Origin: Mycobacterium genavense ATCC 51234
GTDB taxonomy: Bacteria; Actinomycetota; Actinomycetes; Mycobacteriales; Mycobacteriaceae
Length of the DNA stretch: 64,000 bases
Direction: 5' to 3'
Assembly: GCF_000526915.1 (NCBI RefSeq)
Contig: NZ_JAGZ01000002.1
Span: forward strand, 62,001-126,000
The translations under genes were made by a program, and so were the position numbers. The notes under the pieces are model-generated. The model ran no database searches. It saw only the letters and a list, made by a program, of their open reading frames with translations, and was not told the origin of the DNA. Below are positions 58,268 through 64,000 of the stretch, in pieces (within the stretch, counting starts at the first letter, position 1; every line of letters starts with the position of its first letter).

Positions 58268-59238
58268 CGTTTCACCGACTCGTGCGCGGCGTCATCGGGC
58301 TGCGCTGAGGGGGAGGCGAGGTCGTCTTCCACCACGCTCACCCTCGCGTCGGCCGTGGTGACGATGCCGGCCCGGCCCAATGCCCGAACGACCAGTACGC
58401 GCAACTGCCGGCCCGCCTCGAACTGCTTGCCGGGCAGCGTGCGGGCCACCATGCGCAACGTGACGCTGTCGACCTCGATGCTTTCCAAACCCATCAACGT
58501 GGGTGCGTCGAGCAGCAACTCGGCCAGCAACGGGTTGTCCATGGCATGTTCACACGCTTCGTGCAAGACCTCGTTGACGCGGTTGAGATCGGCACTGGTC
58601 GAGACCGGGATGTCCACCACCGCCCGCGCCCAGTCCTTGGACAGGTTGACCGTTTTGACGATCTGGCCGTTGGGGATGGTGAACAGCTCGCCGTCCGACG
58701 AGCGCAGCCGGGTCACCCGCAACGTCACGTTCTCCACCGTGCCCCGTGCCGGATTCGAGATACCGCTGATCGTCAACTCGACCAGATCGCCGAAGCCGTA
58801 CTGCTTCTCGACGATGATGAAGAAACCCGAGAGCAGATCCTTGACCAGCTGCTGAGCACCGAAACCCAGCGCCGCTCCGATCACGGTGGCAGGCGCGACC
58901 AGACCGCCGACGGAGAAGTTGAGCACGTCGGCGATCTGGACAACGCCCCAGATCGCGATCATTACGATCGACACCCACTGGATCACCGACGCCACGGCCT
59001 GGCGGTGCTTGGTCGCTTCCGAGCGCACCAGGGCATCGCTTTCGGCGAAGCCGACGTCGAGCTGCCGGGTGACCTGCTGAGCCACCCAGGTCACGAAGCG
59101 GACCGCGAGCACCGCCGCGATCAGCACCATGACGATGCGCAGACCCTGGTCGAGGATCCAGCCGCCGATATGGCCGCGCCAGAAGTTATGCCACGGCTGC
59201 GTCATCGCGGTAGCAACAATGGTCGTGTTAATCGTCAT
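58264..59238 (-). CDS. MscS-family mechanosensitive channel (Rv3104c-like)
   Basis: 324 residues from ATG 59238. Three or four N-terminal helices, a pore helix [24 protein letters not shown] with the Gly/Ala pattern of MscS, then the beta domain [28 protein letters not shown] in which RGTVE is typical. ATG 59238 overlaps the prfB stop by 11 bases. Intact. Confidence 0.9.
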   Translation of the reverse strand: MTINTTIVATAMTQPWHNFWRGHIGGWILDQGLRIVMVLIAAVLAVRFVTWVAQQVTRQLDVGFAESDALVRSEATKHRQAVASVIQWVSIVMIAIWGVVQIADVLNFSVGGLVAPATVIGAALGFGAQQLVKDLLSGFFIIVEKQYGFGDLVELTISGISNPARGTVENVTLRVTRLRSSDGELFTIPNGQIVKTVNLSKDWARAVVDIPVSTSADLNRVNEVLHEACEHAMDNPLLAELLLDAPTLMGLESIEVDSVTLRMVARTLPGKQFEAGRQLRVLVVRALGRAGIVTTADARVSVVEDDLASPSAQPDDAAHESVKR

Positions 59239-60334
59239 CTTTTCGGTTGCGCCACCGGATCCCCGCTTCGAGGAACCCGTCGATGTCCCCGTCCAGAACG
59301 GCCGCAGGATTGCCGACCTCGTACTCGGTCCGCAGATCCTTGACCATTTGATACGGATGCAAGACGTAGGAGCGCATCTGGTTGCCCCAGGAGCTGCCGC
59401 CGTCACCTTTGAGCGCGTCCAGCTCGGCTCGTTCTTCTAAACGCTTGCGCTCCAACAACTTTGCTTGAAGAACCCGCATCGCCGCAACCTTGTTCTGCAG
59501 TTGCGACTTTTCGTTCTGGCAAGTCACGACGATACCGGTCGGGATATGGGTGAGTCGAACCGCCGAGTCGGTGGTGTTCACCGATTGGCCGCCCGGACCG
59601 CTGGATCGGTACACGTCGACCCGCAGATCACCTTCCGGAATGTCGATGTGGTCGGTGGTCTCCACCACCGGCAGCACCTCGACTTCGGCGAACGACGTCT
59701 GGCGGCGACTCTGGTTGTCGAACGGGCTGATGCGCACCAACCGATGGGTGCCCTGCTCCACCGACAACGTGCCGTAGGCAAACGGGGCGTGCACGGCGAA
59801 GGTGGCGCTTTTGATCCCGGCCTCTTCGGCGTAAGACGTGTCGAACACCTCGACGCCGTAGTTGTGTTGCTCGGCCCACCGGATGTACATCCGCATCAAC
59901 ATCTCGGCCCAGTCCGCGGCGTCCACCCCACCGGCGCCGGAGCGGATGGTGACCAGCGCCTCGCGCTCGTCGTACTCCCCCGACAGCAGGGTGCGCACCT
60001 CGGCGGCCTCGATGTCGGCGCGCAGGGCCTTCAGCTCGGCGTCGGCCTCGGCCAGCGCGTCCGCGGCGCCTTCCTCGGCGGCCAGCTCGTAGAGCACCGG
60101 CAGATCGTCTACTCGCTGCCGCAACTGCTCGATGCGGCGCAGCTCACCCTGGGTATGCGACAACTCGCTGGTCACCCGCTGCGCGTTGGCCTGGTCGTCC
60201 CACAGTTTGGGATCGGACGCCTCGTGTTCGAGCTTCTCGATGCGGCTGCGCAGACCATCCACATCGAGCACCCTCTCCACCGTGGTCAGGGCGGAGTCGA
60301 GGGCGGCGATATCGGCTTGACGGTCGGGTTCCAC
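59228..60334 (-). CDS. prfB: Peptide chain release factor 2
   Basis: 368 residues from GTG 60334 ([20 protein letters not shown]). The catalytic GGQ is in [20 protein letters not shown], followed by [14 protein letters not shown] sequence. No programmed TGA is needed, so the +1-frameshift control of E. coli is absent, as in other mycobacteria. Reads UGA, so a UGA in glnA would be a true stop. Intact. Confidence 0.95.
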   Translation of the reverse strand: MEPDRQADIAALDSALTTVERVLDVDGLRSRIEKLEHEASDPKLWDDQANAQRVTSELSHTQGELRRIEQLRQRVDDLPVLYELAAEEGAADALAEADAELKALRADIEAAEVRTLLSGEYDEREALVTIRSGAGGVDAADWAEMLMRMYIRWAEQHNYGVEVFDTSYAEEAGIKSATFAVHAPFAYGTLSVEQGTHRLVRISPFDNQSRRQTSFAEVEVLPVVETTDHIDIPEGDLRVDVYRSSGPGGQSVNTTDSAVRLTHIPTGIVVTCQNEKSQLQNKVAAMRVLQAKLLERKRLEERAELDALKGDGGSSWGNQMRSYVLHPYQMVKDLRTEYEVGNPAAVLDGDIDGFLEAGIRWRNRKDDD

Positions 60335-60517
60335 AGCCGACCACGTTACCGGCGTGCTGGTCGCCGGCGAATGCTCAGGTCGCGACGCGCGGCACTTCGA
60401 CCACCGGTGTGGCCACACCGACTACCATCGAATCACCATCATGTGCGCCTGCGACTGCGACGCCCAACTCGTTCCCAGCCCTTGCGTCGCAGCCGGGCAT
60501 GAACAGAAGGCTTGAGT

Positions 60518-61879
60518 ATGCGTCGATTCCATGTCGCCATCGTCGGCTCCGGACCGTCGGGGTTCTTCGCTGCGGCCTCTTTGCTGAAGGCCGCCGGTAC
60601 CTCTGACGAGATCGACGTCGCGATCGACATGCTCGAGATGTTGCCGACGCCGTGGGGGCTGGTGCGCTCCGGTGTGGCGCCCGACCACCCCAAGATCAAA
60701 TCGATCAGCAAGCAGTTCGAAAAGACGGCCGCTGATCCGCGCTTCCGGTTCTTCGGCAACGTGGTGGTCGGCGATCACGTCGAGGCCGCCGAACTCGCCG
60801 AGCGCTACGACGCCGTGATCTATGCGGTCGGCGCGCAGTCCGATCGTGTTCTCAACATCCCCGGCGAGGAGCTGCCCGGCAGCGTCGCCGCCGTCGATTT
60901 CGTCGGCTGGTACAACGCCCACCCGAACTTCGAGCAGATCTCGCCCGATTTGAGCGGCCGTCGCGCCGTTGTCATCGGCAACGGCAACGTCGCACTCGAC
61001 GTCGCCCGCATACTGGTCACCGCGCCCGACGCACTGGAGGCCACCGACATCGCCGATCACGCCCTGGAATCGCTGCGTCCCTGCGCCGTGGAAGAAGTGG
61101 TGATTCTCGGCCGGCGCGGGCCGCTGCAGACCGCGTTCACCACGCTGGAGTTGCGCGAGCTCGCCGACCTCGAAGGCGTCGACGTCATCGTCGATCCCGC
61201 ACAGCTGGAAGGCATCACCGACGAGGAAGCCGAAGCCGCCGGCAAGACCACCAAACAGAACATCAAGGTGCTGCGCGACTACGCCGACCGCGAGCCGCGC
61301 CCGGGACATCGTCGCATGGTGTTTCGCTTCCTGACCTCCCCGATCGAGATCAAGGGCAACGAGCGGGTCGAGGCGATCGTGCTCGGCCGCAACGAGCTGG
61401 TCACCGACGAGAGCGGGCGGGTATCGGCCAAGGACACCGGGGAACGCGAGGAGCTACCGGCGCAGCTGGTGGTGCGCTCCGTCGGTTATCGCGGCCTGCC
61501 CACCCCGGGCCTGCCCTTCGACGACAAGAGCGCGACCATCCCCAACACCGACGGCCGGGTCCAGGGCCGTCGCAACGAATACGTGGTCGGGTGGATCAAG
61601 CGCGGGCCGACCGGAGTGATCGGCACCAATAAGAAGGACTCCCAGGACACCGTCGACACCCTGATCAGCGATTTGACCGGCACGCAGGAGCTGGCCGAAT
61701 CCCCGGCCGATCGTGCCGATCAGTTGGCCGACTGGCTGGCCTCGCGCCAGCCGAAACTGGTCACCTCGGCACACTGGGACGTCATCGACGCCTATGAGCG
61801 TGCGGCTGGCGAGCCGCACGGGCGCCCCCGCGTCAAACTGCCGAACCTCGCCGAGCTGTTGCGCATCGGCCACGGCTGA
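60518..61879 (+). CDS. fprA: NADPH-ferredoxin reductase FprA
   Basis: 453 residues from ATG 60518 (AGAAGG seven bases upstream; in-frame TTG 60512 is alternative). Adrenodoxin-reductase type: VAIVGSGPSGFFAAASLLKA (FAD), PWGLVRSGVAPDHPKIK, VVIGNGNVALDVARIL (NADP) and GWIKRGPTGVIGTNKKD. Very close to M. tuberculosis FprA (Rv3106). Divergent from prfB. Intact; feeds electrons to ferredoxins and P450s. Confidence 0.96.
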   Translation: MRRFHVAIVGSGPSGFFAAASLLKAAGTSDEIDVAIDMLEMLPTPWGLVRSGVAPDHPKIKSISKQFEKTAADPRFRFFGNVVVGDHVEAAELAERYDAVIYAVGAQSDRVLNIPGEELPGSVAAVDFVGWYNAHPNFEQISPDLSGRRAVVIGNGNVALDVARILVTAPDALEATDIADHALESLRPCAVEEVVILGRRGPLQTAFTTLELRELADLEGVDVIVDPAQLEGITDEEAEAAGKTTKQNIKVLRDYADREPRPGHRRMVFRFLTSPIEIKGNERVEAIVLGRNELVTDESGRVSAKDTGEREELPAQLVVRSVGYRGLPTPGLPFDDKSATIPNTDGRVQGRRNEYVVGWIKRGPTGVIGTNKKDSQDTVDTLISDLTGTQELAESPADRADQLADWLASRQPKLVTSAHWDVIDAYERAAGEPHGRPRVKLPNLAELLRIGHG

Positions 61880-61885
61880 CTCGCT

Positions 61886-62088
61886 TCAGCGTCGCAGCAC
61901 AATCAGGCCGGCCCCGGCCAGCAGCCCGACGATGGCTGCCGCGATAGCCCACCCGGCGCCGGCGAGCCACCAGATGACCCCCAGTACCGCGAGCGCCGGC
62001 GACACCGCGGACAGCGACAGCACCGGGTGCTGCCGGATCACCGCAAGCGCACTTTTGCCCGGACCGGGTCGATCTCTTTGCCCGCCAT
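61886..62088 (-). pseudogene. Small membrane protein, likely frameshifted
   Basis: ATG 62088 gives MAGKEIDPVRAK; after a one-base shift the frame reads ALAVIRQHPVLSLSAVSPAL and two membrane helices (LAVLGVIWWLAGAGWAIAAAIV, LLAGAGLIVL) to a stop at 61886. About 66 residues if mended. A longer upstream frame exists but its start side is not convincing. Function unknown. Confidence 0.5.
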
Positions 62089-62185
62089 GGCTAAAGAATG
62101 CCACCCGGCAACCGCAATGCAAGCAATTGCGCGGTTTTGCCCGGCCCTCGGCGCAGCGGCATTCGCGATACAGGCTATTGATCAA

Positions 62186-62548
62186 GCTAACGGTAATGGG
62201 CCGAATAGGGCCTCGCCACCAGCCGGTAATTGCCCGTTTTCCGGCATCGGAAATTCACTCGACAGCTCCGAGAAATTCACTCCAAACCGCGATGGGCCGC
62301 TGCACGGCTTGGGATTTTTATGGCGTTCAGTTAGCAAAGGTGGCCCCGAATGCCATGTGCGCACGCCCCACCGACGATTCGGTGACTGCGACGCTAGCTT
62401 AGCGTCCCGCGCCGGTCACCCAAACAACTGCCGCACAGACCGTTTGCTTCTGAATCCGCAAATCGACTGTCCCAGAACACGACAACGGCATCGACCGCCG
62501 ATTGCCGTGCGATTCGTCGCGGTTTACCAACGAAGGAGCTGGCACACA
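62186..62548. other. Intergenic region before the PPE genes
   Basis: About 360 bases with lower GC than neighbours. Contains the PPE upstream region (GAAGGAG at 62532). No other gene, RNA or repeat recognised. Confidence 0.4.
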
Positions 62549-63691
62549 ATGGATTTCGCGTTTCTGCCGCCGGAAGTCAACTCGGCGAGGATGTACTGCG
62601 GCCCGGAGTCGGGCCCGCTGCTGGCCGCTGCGGCCGGATGGGATTCGCTGGCTGTCGAGTTGACCACGGCCGCCGACAGCTATGAATCGGTGCTGTCGAA
62701 CCTGACCAGTTTGGACTGGCAGGGTCCTGCGGCGGCTGCGATGGCGGCCACGGCCACGCCCTATGCGGATTGGCTCAGGCAGACCGCCCGGCTGGCGAAG
62801 CAGGCGGCCAGGCAAGCCTGGGCGGTCGCGGCGGCGTACGAACAGGCGTGGACGTCCACGGTGCCCCCGGCAGCGATCGACGCCAATCGCACGCGGCAGA
62901 GGTCGTTGATCGCAACGAATTACGCCGGACAAAATACCGCCGCGATCGCGGCGACCGAAGCCCAGTACGCCGATTTCTGGGCCCAGGACACCGCCGCGAT
63001 GTCGGGCTATGAAACTTCCTGCGCCGCGGCCACGGCGCAGTTGACGCCGTTCCCGTCCCCCGACCCGACCACCAACGCCGAGGCGCCAGCCGTGCAGAAG
63101 CCCGCGGTGGCCCGAGCCGTCACCGACGCCGCCGCAACGAATTTCGACTCAACAGGCGCTGTCTGCGGTCGGCCAGACGGGATGGTTGACCGAGAATGGA
63201 TTCGTCCCCAGCGATTTCACCGCGCTCGACGGCATCCTGGCGGGCTACGGCGCGATCAACTCGACCTACAACTTGGAAAGCTTCGCCACCGGAATTATCG
63301 CGGCCGAGAGCAATTTGGGTCTGCTGCCCGGCGTCGGCGCTGCGGCGGCGGCGCCGGTCGTGGCCCCCGCCGCACTCAGTGGGGCCACCGAAGGAACCGC
63401 CGTCGCCGCGAGCCTTGCCGGCGGCGCGGGGCTGGGTAACGTCAGCGCGTCCCTTGGCGGCGCCGGCTCGATCAAGCCGATGTCAGTGCCGGCGAGCTGG
63501 TGCCCACCGTCGACCGCCCCGGTCCCGCGATTTGAACCACTGGGCATGGTGGCGATCCCGGGAACCGAAGAAGCCGCCGAGTATCCGGGCTATCCCGGGA
63601 TGCCGGGGCGGCCGTCTCCAAGGGCTCGGCCCCCGGGCCGAAATACGGCATGCGGCCCACCGTGATGTCGCGCCCACTCGCGGGCGGGTGA
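62549..63691 (+). pseudogene. PPE-family protein (SVP subgroup), two frameshifts
   Basis: Start ATG 62549 behind AAGGAG: MDFAFLPPEVNSARMYCGPE is the PPE N-terminus, with WQGPAAAAM and YEQAW-type motifs, about 180 residues. The frame is lost near 63150 and continues QQALSAVGQTGWLTENGF and FATGIIAAESNLGLLPG in the next frame, with a C-terminal SVPASW. It is lost again near 63607, where the native tail AAVSKGSAPGPKYG reads to TGA 63691. ESX-5-type secreted surface protein, now broken. Confidence 0.85.
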
Positions 63692-63731
63692 TGCCCGCCG
63701 CTGCCGACGTTGCGTGCATCGGGCCTGTGAG

Positions 63732-64000
63732 ATGGTGGATTTCGTTCTTTTGCCGCCAGAGATCAACTCTGCGCGGATGTACAGCGGGCCGGGCGCGGGC
63801 CCGCTCCTCGCCGCCGCCGCAAGCTGGGAGGCGCTGTCCGCGGAGCTGCACAACACCGCCGAGAGCTGCGGGTCGGTGCTGTCCGGTCTGACCAGGCTGC
63901 ACTGGCGAGGTCCTGCGGCACAATCGATGTCGACCACGGCCGCACGCTATGCGACATGGCTGGCATGCACCGCCGAGCAGGCAAGGCAGACGGCCGGGCA
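63732..64000 (+). CDS. PPE-family protein, 3' end outside the window
   Basis: Starts ATG 63732 (MVDFVLLPPEINSARMYSGP ... LTRLHWRGPAAQSM). PPE motif at residues 8-10 and WxG at HWRG. It lies 40 bases after the preceding PPE stop, a tandem duplicate. The first 89 codons are open; nothing can be said of the rest. Confidence 0.85.
   Translation, partial: MVDFVLLPPEINSARMYSGPGAGPLLAAAASWEALSAELHNTAESCGSVLSGLTRLHWRGPAAQSMSTTAARYATWLACTAEQARQTAG

Noticed and set aside
59228..60334. Programmed frameshift in prfB
   Set aside because: The frame is continuous from GTG 60334 with no internal TGA.
1..64000. Insertion sequences, integrases or CRISPR arrays
   Set aside because: No transposase or integrase motif, no long terminal inverted repeats and no repeat-spacer pattern seen.
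1..64000. All lesions as base-calling errors of a draft assembly
   Set aside because: Several homopolymer indels could be, but transitions to stops, the 17-bp duplication, gene-internal deletions and the clean essential block are not explained this way.

Overview
The window is a high-GC actinobacterial chromosome segment that reads as Mycobacterium. It carries PPE proteins, MmpL/MmpS transporters, type VII secretion (ESX) substrates, F420-type oxidoreductases, a CYP140-like P450, an FprA reductase and a tmRNA whose tag ends ADSHQRDYALAA. The order ssrA - smpB - ftsX - ftsE - Pro-rich protein - mscS - prfB / fprA is that of the M. tuberculosis Rv3100c-Rv3106 region.

The striking property is decay. 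About thirty genes carry single-base frameshifts, in-frame stops, internal deletions or truncations, while the core block at 53.1-61.9 kb (ssrA, smpB, ftsX, ftsE, mscS, prfB, fprA) is clean. That contrast, and the presence of Trp-to-stop and Gln/Arg-to-stop changes, a 17-bp tandem duplication and head-to-tail gene deletions, argue for genuine pseudogenisation of accessory genes, as in M. leprae, M. ulcerans or M. lepraemurium, rather than only base-calling error. I cannot name the species.

Layout. 0-5.3 kb: broken hemerythrin, intact SelO, broken LLM oxidoreductase, and a broken reductase-sulfotransferase fusion. 5.6-11.3 kb: mmpS remnant, intact mmpL, small membrane protein, and a secreted DUF2961/GH172 protein that may act on arabinan. 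11.4-13.7 kb: broken trhA and P450. 14.0-17.9 kb: a tightly packed phospholipid cassette (CDP-alcohol phosphatidyltransferase, PlsC-like, CdsA-like, ABCG-type transporter), the middle two broken. 17.9-22.2 kb: glutamine synthetase with a TGA at a conserved Trp, an RCK/ion-channel protein with an altered filter, an intact LLM oxidoreductase. 22.4-25.1 kb: a type VII-secreted polymorphic toxin with immunity gene and small WXG partner, the toxin dead by three lesions. 25.3-32.8 kb: SDR, coiled-coil protein, pstS, Mrr-like nuclease, thioredoxin-reductase remnant, PGRP amidase, cupin, GNAT. 32.9-38 kb: mmpS with broken mmpL, then MFS. 38-45 kb: a redox cluster (RidA, aldo/keto reductase, two MDR oxidoreductases, FAD/NAD reductase, cupin) and a lipase. 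45-50.8 kb: membrane exonuclease, secreted protein, class C-type lipoprotein, M15 peptidase. 51-53 kb: SDR, broken msrB/msrA joined to an ADP-ribosyltransferase toxin tail. 53-62 kb: the conserved core. 62.5 kb to the end: two PPE genes.

Four near-identical palindromes (TCACCCGGGTGA type) sit 64-105 bases before start codons of redox-type and small genes and look like operators of one undescribed regulon.
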